From contig JBBBWG010003003.1 of the NCBI GenBank assembly GCA_037176905.1, positions 41,366-105,365 on the forward strand: a stretch of 64,000 nt of DNA. Reading direction: 5' to 3'. Shown one piece after another: positions 16,741 through 30,500 of this stretch (position 1 is its first letter; the number at the start of each line of letters is the position of its first letter). This DNA comes from Azolla pinnata. Taxonomy: Eukaryota > Streptophyta > Polypodiopsida > Salviniales > Salviniaceae. Under the pieces are notes generated by a model, which had not been told where the DNA came from, made no database searches, and saw only the letters and a list, made by a program, of their open reading frames with translations. The position numbers were made by a program, and so were the translations under genes.

Positions 16741-17211
16741 AGGTAGGTCGTGTACGTGTCGAGACAAATCTGCGCACATGTATACGTACGTTTGTTGCTC
16801 GTTTACATGCAAAAACATAACATACCCTCATCCTAGTGCGTACGCGTTCAGCAGTACCTCACAACAGCAACCGATTGGAGCAGATACGGGGACGAGGGAG
16901 AGGGGAATTCAAGACCCAACACCAAAAGTACGCTATGTTTAAGATTCTGTAACTGATATTCTTCTTAACTCCTTTGCCTTTGGAAGCTGTTTGTCTGGAG
17001 TCAAGAATCCGCGAACTTGCCCAACACAGACTGATCCCCAGCTTCGATCGATCGTTGAGTTCCAACGCTGCAAAGTCAAAAGGGAGATGTCTTCCTTCCC
17101 CATTCGTGGGCATTGCCATTGCCAGATAGACAGATGCGAAAACCCAGACAGCCATGTTTAGACATTTTGCTTACCACCATCCTGAATCCATCAAGCTCAA
17201 TGCTGGCGCAA

Positions 17212-18166
17212 ACGTTTGTTTCATCTGCCGCACAACGCTCGTTCGGGTGCAAAAATGTGAGCAAATCAGTAATCCTAGCTCATCTGCTAATTGTTCAGAT
17301 CACTTCGCAACGACAAATGCCATTGTGCTGAAAGGCTCTAATGAAGCACACATTATGCATCCTATTCAAACCCACCTTACAAAAATGAACATACGATAAT
17401 ACGCTATGTTTTTCCATGGGAATCGGTTGTTATATTGCAAATAGAAGGGGTCATTAAAAATAGACCTCACCACCATTAATGAACCCAAACCCGAGACTGA
17501 ATCAATCCTTGGTTTGATCGCTAGAACCTTTCCTCAGTTAGTTTTGCGAGAGAATTTCAAAACGAATTAGGTGAACACCTGCAAAATGAATACGAGGTAC
17601 AAATTATGCAGAATTTTGGAATGAATACGTTTGTTTCATCTGCCGCACAACGCTCGTTCGGGTGCAAAAATGTGAGCAAATCAGTAATCCTAGCTCATCT
17701 GCTAATTGTTCAGATCACTTCGCAACGACAAATGCCATTGTGCTGAAAGGCTCTAATGAAGCACACATTATGCATCCTATTCAAACCCACCTTACAAAAA
17801 TGAACATACGATAATACGCTATGTTTTTCCATGGGAATCGGTTGTTATATTGCAAATAGAAGGGGTCATTAAAAATAGACCTCACCACCATTAATGAACC
17901 CAAACCCGAGACTGAATCAATCCTTGGTTTGATCGCTAGAACCTTTCCTCAGTTAGTTTTGCGAGAGAATTTCAAAACGAATTAGGTGAACACCTGCAAA
18001 ATGAATACGAGGTACAAATTATGCAGAATTTTGGAATGACAAATTAATCCTTGGTTTAGTTGCTAGAACCTTTACTCGGGTTGATCTAGCGCGAAATTTC
18101 AAACGAATTGCGGGAACACCTGGAAAATGAATACAAGGTACAAATTATGCAGAATTTTGGAATGAC
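17212..18166. repeat. 415-bp tandem duplication, apparently identical, plus an older partial third copy
   Basis: 17212-17626 and 17627-18039 read as the same sequence with a period of 415, and I found no mismatch by eye. A diverged partial copy (about 120 bp, from TCCTTGGTTTAG to GAATTTTGGAATGACA) follows at 18047-18166. No gene was recognised in the unit. The interval 16741-17211 before it also holds no recognised gene. Confidence 0.92.
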
Positions 18167-18567
18167 ACAAGGATCACAAGCATGATCTCGATTGAATATC
18201 AAAAGACGGGAGAGTGGACATATCAGTTACATACACTTGTTCACTGATCCATATTACCATACACCATAATGTGAGTGTAAACAATGCAGAGCATGTGAAG
18301 CAAGCATGCATTTGTAAAGGAATTACCATAGCATGTGTGTCAAAATGCAGAGTGTGTGGAGTAAACATGCATATTTATAGCAGGATGTTTGCTACACATT
18401 GATTCTATCTCTGTCTATACAGTGAGCATGATAATTTGGAGAGGCTAAATATGCATGCATAAACAATGTGTGCACATGGTAGTGTGTATGAAAAACAAAT
18501 GGAGATGCACATGATTCATACATATGGTGGAGTCGGTGAATGTAATACGTACTGGAAATTCATCTGT

Positions 18568-21500
18568 TCATTCCCTTGAATCGTCTTTGTCAGCTTCCTT
18601 GAGACGTTCTTGAAACAAATCGAACTCATAGCTACATCTCTTACTAACCTGTATGTCAATAAAGATTCACCACATAATTTCACTTTTCAGGTAATGAGTT
18701 ACAACATCACATTGTCAAGTTAAAACTCGATCTATGCAATGGATAGTCCATGTATAATATATATAGAGATAGAAACAAGCACTATACCCCTTCCCAACGA
18801 GCTCTACCATCGATGGATTCTCCCTACAAGAAACAATCAACTTCATTTTTACATAATGTCATCGCCTTGACAGAATCAAATGAAGTCAAACTGAATTTAC
18901 ATGGCTCCACCCCAGAACACTTTGGATCCAGTTCGGGTTTGGCTTAACTAGATCCAAATTGGTTTAGTAAACAGTTTTGAGTTTCTTTCCTTATGTTTGA
19001 CCAGTTTGATTATATGTTTACTCACTTGATTTGAGCTTCAGTATTTTGCATTAACTCAGTTGGGCTAACTGGTTTGATGCCCAAACCAGTTTACAAATGC
19101 AAGCTTGAAATTTTTCAAATGGTTTATTTTTATCCTCAACTGATATGAGACAATCAAAACGTGCCAATACACAATGATGGACTTCAGTGTTACTTGGAGT
19201 GATAAATTGCTTTTGTTGAATGCTATCAATTTTACCTGAGCACCTAATGAAGGAAGAGATTTGTGAACAATCCATTGAGCATCCACAACTCCAACTTTCA
19301 TGTATTCAGGCTGTTAAAAAAAAAGCAACGACAGAAAGAAACACAACCATTTTATGAAAAATGGCACATCACTTGCTGCATCACGATGTGACCACATCTG
19401 TAAAAAAATATAACTGAATTCATACGATGCATAAGTTTGATATTCTTTCTAGCCATAGAATTGCTGTGGGTCCAATTCAAAGTTCTATGATCATAAAACA
19501 ATTTCCATCTTCTTAAATTTTTGATGCTGTGGAATTCGATCTGCTGATCCAATGGAAAAGATTGACTTATTAAACGCCATACCCTAACACATCTGCCGAG
19601 GACGAAATCGAGACCCCAACCATGAACCAAATCATTCTGGAAATTTCATAGCTAGATTTTGTTTAGAGTTATGAACACTGTTTTCCTCCAAAATAAAAAG
19701 AAACATGAGTAACTGTCCAACTATGCATAGAAACTTTCTGCACACAACTAATCAGAAAAAGAAGAAAAAGAAGAGCAAAATGCTCAAAGCAAAATTTTAC
19801 TTGAATGAGATGCCAAACACACTTCCACGCAGTTTTAGAGAAGACAGGTGCCATGATCTCCACAAAACTGTGAAAAAATACCAACAATGTCAAAAGAAAC
19901 TCACAAAAGTATGAGTACATTCCAGAAGATCCTATACATGGGATTGAACACTAATGAGAATGCACAATGTGGTATAGTAGCACTCACGAAATGATGGCGT
20001 TATATTGATTTAGAGGTTAACTTCCTTTTCAGCATGGTATGAATCTCATACCACAAAAGCTATTTGCTCAATATCAGGAGACTGCGGAGCTTGGCATTAA
20101 CTGCATTAAACAAAAGAGTGAACATACCCAGTACATGGTGGTTTGTTTGGATCCTTGCATCGTCCTGAAGTCTCACTAGTCTTCCTGAAAGACACCATTC
20201 AATACTTTAGCAAGTTAGTTTTTCACACATTTCTTCAAGACTGTGTATCACGCAGAATAATTTTCTTTCATTAACTTTTCCCAATAGTCAGAGAACCAAA
20301 ACAAAAGATGTATACAATATTGCAATGTATCAGAATTTGAACAACCTTCTTTTACCTATGAACTTCCAAGTTTGGGCGACGCATTGTCATCCTCCATGTT
20401 ACTTTTCTGCTTGGATCCAGAGCTGGTTGTGAGATTTCTAGTTCGTGTTTTTTCACTATTGTTATATACCTGAAAAGAGGAGATGACTAACAATTAATTT
20501 CAAAGATTCTTGCGATGATGTTACCAGCAACATGTAAAAGCATTCAAGATTCGAAAGAAAAAGGGGTTGCTTTTCTTCTCCTCTAGCATTCAGATAATTT
20601 TGGAAACTCACAAATCTGCATCAAAGTTATCAAGTCCAAGGTCTTCATCCCATACAAAAATATACTCATATGGTGCTACAACATCAGGATGCAAGAAACG
20701 TTTCGCAAACCACCTGAAAATCTTGAGAACATCGAAGTCAGCACACAAATGATACAATATTGTTGTGTATTGCTCAATTATCAAAAGATAGAGAATGATG
20801 TGCCAACCACTTTGATTGCTTTCGTGCACTAATATGTATGACTTTTTGAGCCCACTCATATTGTTCCCATTCACTTTCACGGCCATCGTAGTGGAAGAGG
20901 ACAATTGACCAGTTTTTTGAGAACTAAAACAACAAACAATAACAGATAAAGAATGATGATAACTATACTGAGCCCAAAAGGAATGAAACATCATGTAGGA
21001 GGTCCCGCTGACCTTTGAAATTGCTGCATTAATGATTTCCCTTTGTTCAAATCCGACAGTGAAGGTAACAAGATACTTTGCTTTGAATGGTAAATCCTGG
21101 AAAGACCATGTATTCAATTGCTACCCACCACTTACCTTATTATACTGAGATGAGATTAATCATGGTCTTTATTCAAATATATACACCAAATCAGTTTTAC
21201 ATATCTATTTGTGTTCACATGCACACACCATGTGAAGAAGTGGATTCAATAAGAAATCATTCAGGATCCTGTAAAGCAGAAGTGCAGATGATATGATACA
21301 TGGGTTTGTTTATACATTTTCACACTGATACACAGACTGCAAAGTGAGGTCAGAAAAATCTGATTATTCTCTTGAAAATGTGTTCCATTATATCTCAAGC
21401 TGGAACGAATTGTCACAGTCCAATCAAAATGCGCCTCTTGCATGAATCAGAATATTTTATGAAAAAAACACATATTCATATGATAAGATCTCTAGACTAA

Positions 21501-22490
21501 CAATTTTTGGACATTCTCCAAGGATTACTCGAAATCAGTCTATCTGTATGTTCACAAAATCTTTTCTCTAGTGTGCATTCCTCTTGCAAAGTGCCTATTT
21601 AATATCCACTAATAAAACTCTACAGTGCGACATGGAAGCTTTATGAAAGGCCAGAAATAATCTCTTTGAATGTCAACTTGATAGCTGCAGATGAATTTAA
21701 AGGACTTAAAGTACCTCCTCTGGCTTGCCCCACAACCTTCGCATGTATAAATCTGTCTCAGGAACTATTATCTTCGCAGGTAGAAGTTCTGCACCACGTG
21801 TATAGTTTTTATAGATAACCTGCAATAAAAGACTGCATTATGAGCAAAAGCAATCGATGGGATCATCCATTCCTTTCATCCCTGGCAATACCTTACTATA
21901 ATATCAAAAATCTTTTTTGCACGTTCTGTTATGTGTTTTACAGAGAATCAATTCAGCTGAAGGAATAGAAATATTCAAAAAAATATAATTTGTTGAAAAA
22001 ATGCAGTGCTCTCATATATTGTAATCGAAATATGTATGTGAATGTCTCCACATGTATATTGTACTATAACTAATAACATGATTTCAGAACAGTTCAGTTT
22101 TTCAGAAAGGATATCAGTAGGAACAGAGTACCAACCACAGGTGGAGGACATATTGAATGGTGCTGTTTGGGAGCTTCTATCTGCATTTGGATTGCACTCT
22201 TTCTGAGAAAACTAAACAAACCATGTTGCTGCATTTGCCGAACCACAGAAGGCAGAATCAAATCAGATTCTTGGTAAAGAAAGTAGGAGCCAATTATTTT
22301 TCAAAATTTCTGGACTTTTTATACTTAGAAAGAAGTGGCCTTAATGGATAAATTTTGTTATTTTAAGAAGTTTCCTTCATTTGTTTTTATGAAGGATTAT
22401 TGAAGAGTTTGATTTTACTCTTGTGTAGGAAATTCCAATATAAACGCCAAGCAATAGCCCGAGAATGGTGGTCGCTAGAAATTTTATCAT
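18568..22490 (-). CDS. DUF707 family type II membrane protein
   Basis: Twelve exons join in frame: 22419..22490, 22136..22228, 21715..21819, 21013..21096, 20808..20923, 20612..20713, 20356..20469, 20128..20184, 19801..19867, 19583..19636, 19236..19310 and 18568..18648. They give 339 residues. Residues 3-23 are a hydrophobic signal anchor (FLATTILGLLLGVYIGISY). The DUF707 core follows: LPAKIIVPETDLYMRRLWG, KYLVTFTVGFEQREIINAAI, IVLFHYDGRESEWEQYEW, AKRFLHPDVVAPYEYIFVWD, then EDLGLDNFDADL, LEISQPALDP, CTGFVEIMAPVFSKTAWKCV and DLVHGWGLDF. Plant DUF707 proteins are likely Golgi lumenal and have a DxD-like WDEDLG segment suggestive of a glycosyltransferase fold, but no activity is established. The C-terminus is short. 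The 5' end is less sure: a leader exon may lie near 23060-23220. Confidence 0.9.
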
Positions 22491-22619
22491 CTCATTGAGC
22501 TTCTTAGAGCAACCTCTGTCATTCGAGGCATAATATACTTGACAGTTACAATCTTCACCATCTCAGAAATTGTGGATGAAGAAAATATACTTCTACATCT
22601 ATCTATATGCATGCGTGAG

Positions 22620-22960
22620 TTAGCATGTGTTTAGGTATGCATACATGCATGTATGTGCATGTACGTATTTGTAAACGTATGTGATGCATGTACATATGCA
22701 TGCATACACAGAGAGACACACATATACGCACATGTACATACATTTACAGATCCATTTACAAATAGATACACATATGCATGCATAGACACATAAAAACACA
22801 CGTGCACACAGACATGCATGCATAGACACATACATACACACGTACACACACATGCATGCATAGACAACGCGTACACACATCGGTATTTGTATGTGTGTAT
22901 GTGTGTGCAAATACAGGTACATGGCATGCATGGATGTCAGTGTGCACACAAGACCCATGT
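22620..22960. repeat. CA/TACA/CATG-rich simple repeats
   Basis: Alternating purine-pyrimidine tract with repeated ATGCATGCATAGACACATA blocks, upstream of the DUF707 start codon and likely in its leader intron. Both strands show cysteine/histidine-rich open frames that are repeat artefacts. Confidence 0.85.
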
Positions 22961-23498
22961 AATGGATGCAAGCACATGCCAAAATATGGGTAGCATTTGC
23001 TTCTTTTGCAGTGCGACTTCCGATCACTGAGAACGCAAGTGGATGGAAGAGGAGACGGTACCTTGAGCCCAGAAAGCTCGGCATGCTTCATGTCCTTGCA
23101 GAGCGTGTCACCTGCATGAGGGTCAAACGCTCTTTCTTCTCCTGCAGAGAAAAGGAAGGAGGAGGAGGAGGAGGGGAAGCACAGAGCAGCATCAACAGAT
23201 TCATGGTGAGCTGAGGGTAACTCGGGCATAACCGAAATGCACGAGCACAATCGCCCAACAGACTAGATACGTACGCATACGGACACACGGACGCTCGTGT
23301 GTACATACGTATGCGTACACGTCTATGCTTTCGTATACGAATACGTATGCGTCAGCTGTACGCCTACGTATCCAAATAGTATACACTTACATGAACAAAG
23401 ACAAAGTGTATGTATACATTTGCAGCCCTTTCCATGTCCATGCGCCGCATCGGGCTCGTCTCTCGCAATATGTGTGCGTTTTCGGAGGCAAGGTTGTG

Positions 23499-23708
23499 TA
23501 TACGAATACGACTGCGTATCAGCATTAGCTCAGCTCACGCGTGTATACAGGAAGCGTCGTAACCCATGCATACGAATACGGAGGCGTATAAGCATTAGGC
23601 CAGCTCGTACGTGCCTATAGGAAGCGTCGTACCTGTGTATACGAATACAACGGCGTATAAGCACTAGGTCAACTCATACGTGTGTACCTGAAGCATCGTA
23701 TAGGCCTT
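23499..23708. repeat. 70-bp tandem repeat, three copies
   Basis: Units begin with TATACGAATAC near 23499, 23569 and 23639 and share GCGTATMAGCAYTAG, then GGAAGCGTCGTA. The preceding 23260-23400 has related TACGTATGCG words. This is the third CpG/TACGTA-rich array upstream of a gene in the window. Confidence 0.85.
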
Positions 23709-24835
23709 AACCTGACATGAGAATGCCTCGGCGACAAACACATGCACACGCTCGCAACGTTGTTTGAGCCATGTTTCGATCATCGATATACACCACTGGC
23801 AGATTCTGAAGCCGCATACAAAAGAAAGATATAGCACGGAAAACTTCGGCTCCCGACAATATGCAACTATGTTACGATAAACGGAGCTTTATGTCACAAT
23901 AAACTAAAGATATATTTATGTTTAACTGATTGGCTAGACCACTTGATTGTGTCAAATGCAGTTAGGGGTTCAAATTTTACATACACATTAGCCTGCATTC
24001 ACCTGTACATGCGTACAATTGGAGTTGAATAGCATTCCACAAAGCAGTGGGACATGGTTGTGGTGCCAGATTTGCACGGCTGAATTCGAGTGGCAATCGG
24101 GAGGAGAAGAGCCGAAAATCGAGCGTACGCACTTGTCGGTGTTGTTCTTTGGTAGAATAAATTGCACACTTGGGACGGATCCCAAAATTATGTTGTGCAT
24201 CGCCAATCGGTGAATTTCACAATCAGCATTCGAGATAAATCGGATCGATTGGGGTACTCTAGACCATTGGGGATATGTCGGCGCGAATCAGTTAGAACTA
24301 CAAAGCGGCATCGCAAACATGTTGATTTTATCTGTGTGGGCGAGAAGATAAAACGAAATCTTACAAAATAATGCATATAAATCCTAAACCTTAAACCCTC
24401 AAAAAACCCTAAACCATGACTGCAACATTCTAATCACCTCCTAAAACTAGAAATTACAGATGAATGCCTGGGTTTATCTCTCCCTAAAAATTAACACCCA
24501 ATCAGCTGATTAACACCAAAATAATCAGATTTCGAAATGATCAACTGCTGTTAATCGAATACATCGCGGGAATCGAGCAGTAAACATCGATAGGAAGCAG
24601 GAAGCGAAATCGCCAAGTGGCAACCGGAAGATTATGAATCAGTGAGCAAGAATTAGGAATCAAATTGATTAGCGATTAAAAAAAGAAAAGCTGGGCGTTA
24701 ATTTGTGATTTCTAGTTTTTGAAATGTAATTTGTCATCTGATTTCAATCAAATTGATTTGGAGTTTTTTATGGGTAGTTTTTCAAAGAAGATTTTCAGAA
24801 CCCGAAGAAAAAAAGATCCCCTGTTCTTCTGATCG
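23709..24835. other. Intergenic between divergent DUF707 and PPR genes, with telo-box motifs
   Basis: At 24380-24415 there are several variants of CCTAAACC/CCCTAAA, including AAACCCTAAACC. This resembles the plant telo-box found in promoters of translation and housekeeping genes, here about 430 bases upstream of the PPR start codon. No gene was recognised. A short block at 23930-23985 ending GGGGTTCAAATTTT looks like a pol III B box but lacks a convincing A box. Confidence 0.5.
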
Positions 24836-27582
24836 ATGGATATGGCGCTCTGCAGATCCTCTTCGTCTCCTCCTCTTCCCGCTCAGAGATTCCTCAGCGC
24901 CGCTGCTTCTCCGACCCCCCTGGCTCCCCAGCAGGCGCAGATCATCAGGGGTGATAACTCTGGTCCTTGGGTGCTCCTGCATCGATCCCGTTTGGCTGTT
25001 TTTTTTGTTTTTCTTTTCGATGAATTCAGGATTGTATCGTTTTGCTTCCCTTTTCTTTCGACAGCTCCCTGTTGCTTTCCCACGTCATTTTGTTTGTTGG
25101 GACCCCTCGTCTATTCTTGGAATGGTGATACATTTCTGCCGTTTTCTGTTATTTTGTGCGGTGTTATGCCATGCCCGTCCGGACTAGCAGTACGATTCTC
25201 CCAAACTTTATGCCATGTTGGATGCAGAAAGTCTCATGCTTCTTGTGTTTTCTTCCATTTGAGCTGTTTTTGTGCTGTAAATGGGCAAAGAGGTTGTATA
25301 CTCCTCTCATTTGAGAGTCATTTGTTGTTCTTTCATGCCTCCGTCTATGCGGAATAGTGGTATGTATTTGTTAAAAGCATCTCTGACATATTTGTGGTGG
25401 TTAATCTAGTCTGCCCGATAATAAGGATCAAAGGAAAAAACGGGTGAGCTTGCTTTTACTGCCAGGTTCGAGTTATGGATCCATGCCTTCACTTGCTCCC
25501 CAAGAAAGCTCTGCCAATAGTGCCTTGCAACAATCTGCAGATAGGAATGCTCTTTTGCAGCTCATTAAATCGTGCGGAAAAGAGAGGAACCTTTCCAAGG
25601 CAATGAAACTGCATTCCGATGTAAAAGATCTCATCCGGACGGATCTGTGTGTTGGTACTGCCATGATTACCATGTTCTCTAAATGTGGTGCACTGGGACA
25701 AGCTAAAGCTATGTTCGAAAAAATGCAAGATCGGAATGTTGTCTCTTGGAATGCGATGATTTCATGCTATATCCAATATGGTCTTCACGACAGAGCTATG
25801 CAATGCTTTGTTCAGATGCAAGACGAGGGTATCTCACCTAATGTTGTCACGTTCGTTTGTATTTTGAAAGCTTGTGGAAGCATAAAATCGATCGCTTTGG
25901 GAGAAGAGATGCATGCTGAGATGGAGAAGGCTGGTTTCCTATCCAAGAAGAATGTCGTACTTTGCACTGCTCTCCTGAGCATGTATGCGAAATGTGGAGC
26001 CCTTGGAAAAGCTCGGGCAGTATTTGAAGAGATGCCGGAGAGGAATGTTGTATCCTGGAGTGCACTTATTGAAGGGTATGTTCAATCTGGGCAGGCTGGT
26101 GAAGCTTTGAGCTGCTTCAAGAAGATGCGGGATGAGGATATCTTGCCAGACCCCGTCACATATATTTCTGTTCTGAAAGCTTCTGGAAGCATAGGATCGC
26201 TGGAGATGGGAGAAGAGATACATGAAGAAGTGAAGAAGAGAGGTTTTCTAGGAAAGCACATTTTGTTAAGCACTACGTTGGTGGATATGTATGCTAAGTG
26301 TGGAATGATGGAGCGAGCGCATAAAATATTGCTCGAGGACATCCCAAGGCGGGATGTTGTGTCATGGAATGCACTGATAACTGGGTATGTCCAACATGGA
26401 TTTGGAGCTGAAGCGTTGCAATGTTTTAGAAAAATGCAAGGTGAAGGTGTCTGTCCCGATTCGGTGACTTTTATTTGCATCCTTGAAGCTTGTGGAAGCA
26501 TGGGGATCCTTGAGATAGGAGAAGAGATACATGGGGTGATCAAGGAAAATGGTTTATTGGATAAGGACATTGTGGTGGGCACTGCTTTGGTAGACATGTA
26601 TTCCAAGTGCGGTGCTTTAGAGAAAGCACATCAAGTATTAAGAGGGCTTCCAAAACGTACTGTTGTCTCTTGGAATACATTGATTGTAGGATATATGCAG
26701 CATGGGCTTGGTGTTGAGGCTTTGAAATGCTTTAAAGCTATGCACATTGATGGCATCTCACCAGACACGTTAACTTTCTCTTTTGTTTTCAAAACTTGTG
26801 GAAGCATTGGATTTCTCAATATTGGAGAGGAAATATGTGCGACTATAAAGAAAGAGGGTTTATTAGGCAAAGATGTTGCATTGGGCACTGCATCTGTGGA
26901 GATGTTTTCCAAGTGTGGCATGATGCAAAAGGCGTTGGAAGTATTTAAGGAGATTCCTCACGACGATGTGGCGTCATGGAATTCATTGATTAGAGGATAT
27001 GCTCAGCTAGGTCTAACCAAAAATGCATTCCATTTATTTGAAGAAATGAGAATAAGAGGTTCTATGCCAAATTCTGTTACTTTCCATACTCTAATGGCTG
27101 CATGTAGTCATGCAGGTCTGGTAAAGGAGGGGGAAGTGATTTTTGAGGATATGATTAATTTGTTTTCTCTTTATCCTTCTTTAGATCACTATACTTGCTT
27201 GGTTGATCTATTTGGTCGAGCTGGGCTCTGTGCGAAAGTTCGGGCAATTCTTGGTAAAGTGCCCAACACTGATTATCCTCCACTCCTCTCATCTCTCTTG
27301 GGTTCTTGTTGCAAATGGATGGATGTAGACCTTGGAAAGTGGGCATTTCAGAAGTTAATCCATGTGGAAAAAAAGTGTGCCGCTGCTTATATTTGCATGA
27401 GGAATCTATATGATGCTCTAGGATTGCATGAAGAAGCTGTTAAAATTGAAACTCAAAGGCTCGAAAATGAAGCATGTAAGGTGCTCGGATGTTGGTGGAT
27501 GGATCCTTTGAACGAGAACTCATATATTGTTGATGATGTAACTCATGTTGCAAGTAGGGAAACATATTTATGCAACAATTGA
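24836..27582 (+). CDS. PLS-type pentatricopeptide repeat protein without a DYW domain
   Basis: Two exons, 24836..24950 and 25466..27582, join in phase 1 to give 743 residues. The large frame has no ATG at its 5' edge, so the start is taken from the small exon MDMALCRSSSSPPLP. This exon is Ser/Ala/Pro-rich like an organelle transit peptide and ends at CAGGG/GTGATAAC, 515 bases before a CTGCCAG acceptor. The body is a chain of ~100-residue P-L-S triplets, each with NVVSWNALI-type and MYAKCGALGKA-type segments. It ends with E-like motifs around LENEACKVLGCWWMDPLN and YIVDDVTH, then stops; there is no HxE or CxxC deaminase module. Such proteins bind organellar RNA by a repeat code and can recruit a separate DYW protein for C-to-U editing. 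The target is not readable from the sequence. Alternative start: the internal ATG at about 25484. Confidence 0.9.
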
Positions 27583-30500
27583 GAGTATGGATACCTAACA
27601 CCATAATCTCTTCAATTGCCTTTCCATTTAAGGACACATGTAATGGAGAAACTAACTTCTACTATTCTTAAAAGGCCAAAACACTTGGATATAGAGATAA
27701 TATGGCCTGAAAGACATTAAAAGCTATCAGGGATGTGTCAGAAAATTCAGGTTGAAGCTCAGGTTCTTCATTGGTCGATAAAATTGCAAGTATTTCTATG
27801 CATGATGTTCAGGGAATGGGAAGAAAAATTACTAAGTACACTATCCTCACAACGAGAAGGAAATGATTTTTCAACAACAGGGAATGTGCAAGCAATGGAA
27901 ATTACGTATTTAAAAGAGGAGTTGCATGCTATGAATTGGATAACAGTTTAAAATGGCAAGAGAAACTAAAATGCTAGTACCACTATTTGAGAAGGAGAGA
28001 CTGATTAAAGCAAATATTTGAAACGAAATTCAAGCAAGGGAAGATGCGTTGATGATGAAGTGGAAAGATGGCTTGTTGAACTCGCTTGTACACTCGAATG
28101 AATAGACTTGAAATTTGGCTCCGATTCTATACATGGATAATCAAGATATTATCTCTTTGGCTGTAAAACCTGGTTCATCATTCAAATTAAAACAGAGCGA
28201 AGTCCTGATACCAATCATTTGACAATGCATTTATCAAGAATAAGAACAGACTTCCCCTTTGTAAAGTTCAAGAGTATATTTGATGTTGTAAAGAACAGTC
28301 CTTTTAGAAAGATCTATTTCGATCATTATGCAGTCAGCTGGGTTTCCAGCTAATTTCTTGCAATCCTTGTAACATATAAGTTCAGTTTATACAAACCGAG
28401 TCAATAACTTTTTCATTGAATATTTTTAAGTCCATTGTGAGGGAGTGTAAAAATGGTAATGAGTATACATACTATTGTTTGATTTTATGCTCAAATCATT
28501 TGTGCTCCCGCACCCTATTTGCAGTAAAAGTATTGATGTTAACCTGAAATAATATAAGATTTTGTACCCTAATTTCTAAGAGCACTATATTTTCTGTGAC
28601 AATTCTATGTATGGCTCTGTTGTGTGACAGTTTCTTTCCTTCCATATTTGATCAGTCTTTGCTTTTTTTGCTTCCTGCATTCACATTCAGAATAAAAGTT
28701 ATTGTCTTTTTTCTTTATTGTCAAAGCTATCATGTCTTAGTTACTTGAACAACCCGAGGCCATGATCCCTGAAAGCCACTTGAACAGCTTGAAGGCCTTA
28801 TCTTGCACCTCCATCTTGTATACCTTGACGAGTACTAAAACTAAGGTGGATCACTGGCAACTGAAGACTTCACCTTTTCTTATGTACTTTTTGAAACAGT
28901 AGGTGGATTAACTTTGATGGATCTGATGTTTAAGAGCAGTCCTTGATTAAACAAGCGATTAAGAACTCATAAGGGACCAAGTTATCGGTGATTGATGACC
29001 AGTACTTGTCTCTCCAACAATAGGGATAGGACTTGCCAGCATTAGGAATCTATCTGACCTAAGGGGTTGTCTTCTTTCCCCAAAAGCAGCACTGTTTTCC
29101 ATTGTGGCTTTCCATACTTAAATATCGATGATCTGATTCTGAGAGCAAATGGGGAGGCACTCTTGTTAGTACTCATAAAAAGGGACCTTTTTTCTTTTCT
29201 TATTTTATTTGTAATGATGCATAGCCAACTTTGTTTTTCTTTCTTGCTTTAAGAGCAACTGACAGAATATGCTATTAACTTTCCTAATAATTAATTGACC
29301 TTGTTCTAAGTGAAATTGCAGTCCCGTTTGTTGTAAAAACTGCATATCAATCAAGATTACTGTACAGTAGGTCACATCTTCCATGGTAGATTTTGTTACT
29401 CATCAAAAGGTGATAATTATCTCATTCCTTGGTACCATCAATTTTGTCTAAATGAAATTGGGCTTTTGGTCTTTGCTTTTCTCTTTAGCTTTTGAAGGTC
29501 TTCCCACAAATGTGTGATCTGATTAATGAAGTGAAAATCGCTCAAAATATCTAGCAACTGCATTTTCCTAAAGAATGTAAAGGAGATTGTAGAGTTTTGT
29601 GTCATTAGGTATATATACCATGGGATCAATAGTTAATCTAATCCACTTACAAATCCTAGCCAGGAATCGTGCTTTGGGAATTCTGACTCTTCAGATTTAA
29701 GCAGAATTTTTAGAAACAGAAACAGTAACAATAAATGTTTTGTTTCATTTAGTGAAGCAGAATGATTAGGGCGAGGAATATACTTTGGGCTGTCCTTTTA
29801 TCATGTACATCAGATGCTCCAATGCTAACAATTTCACAAACCAGTGAAAAAGAGATTGGAACAAGTAATTAGTAGTAAATAATATTGACCTACTCATATT
29901 GGACAGAATATACTCCCTCTTAACATAAGGGTTTCCACAAGAAGCTACTCATGCTTGTTAGGGTTAGAAACAAGGAAAATGAGAGAGAGATCCTTCGGGA
30001 GGATAGTGCAAGGCTTTCCTGTCTGTTCGAATGTACAAATGGGCTCTTCTCACCCCGGCCAGAGACAGCAATTTGTTTTGAACCTTCAAATGAAATAGAA
30101 CTAGAACTTAGCGAGGTTTAACTCAAAAGAGAGAACAAATAGAACATTCATGTTTTCTTGCTAATCATGTTTTCCAACAATATGCTCCGCCAGATTAAGT
30201 TCACTGTAGAAGGGATATTTCAGATCATTAAGGATCAGCTTATACCGAGCATGTCATAGTTCAATCTACACACATTCCAATTTATGTATCTATATATGGT
30301 TCTTTTATCCTCCTAGTCTTTATGATCGATGAGAATGTTGTATCATTGGTTCCTATGTCATCATGGTTCCTTGTTTAAGTGATTTGACATTCGCTGCATC
30401 TTGTTTCTATTTTTTTCAGAAATATATTCTTTCTATTCATATCAAACGTGCATAATTATTTATCTATGGCAATTACATGTCGACTATGATCATGCTACCC

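Noticed and set aside
16283-16942. Frames of 70-160 codons in all plus frames over the 31-bp array
   Set aside because: The 31-bp period shifts frame at every unit, so no frame is favoured; no domain, splice context or conserved start.
22620-23084. 154-codon minus frame rich in Cys, Val and Met
   Set aside because: Produced by CA/TACA repeats upstream of the DUF707 start codon.
25444-25465. GTG at 25444 as the PPR start
   Set aside because: A GTG start is not expected for a plant nuclear gene, and a CTGCCAG acceptor at 25465 explains the frame edge.
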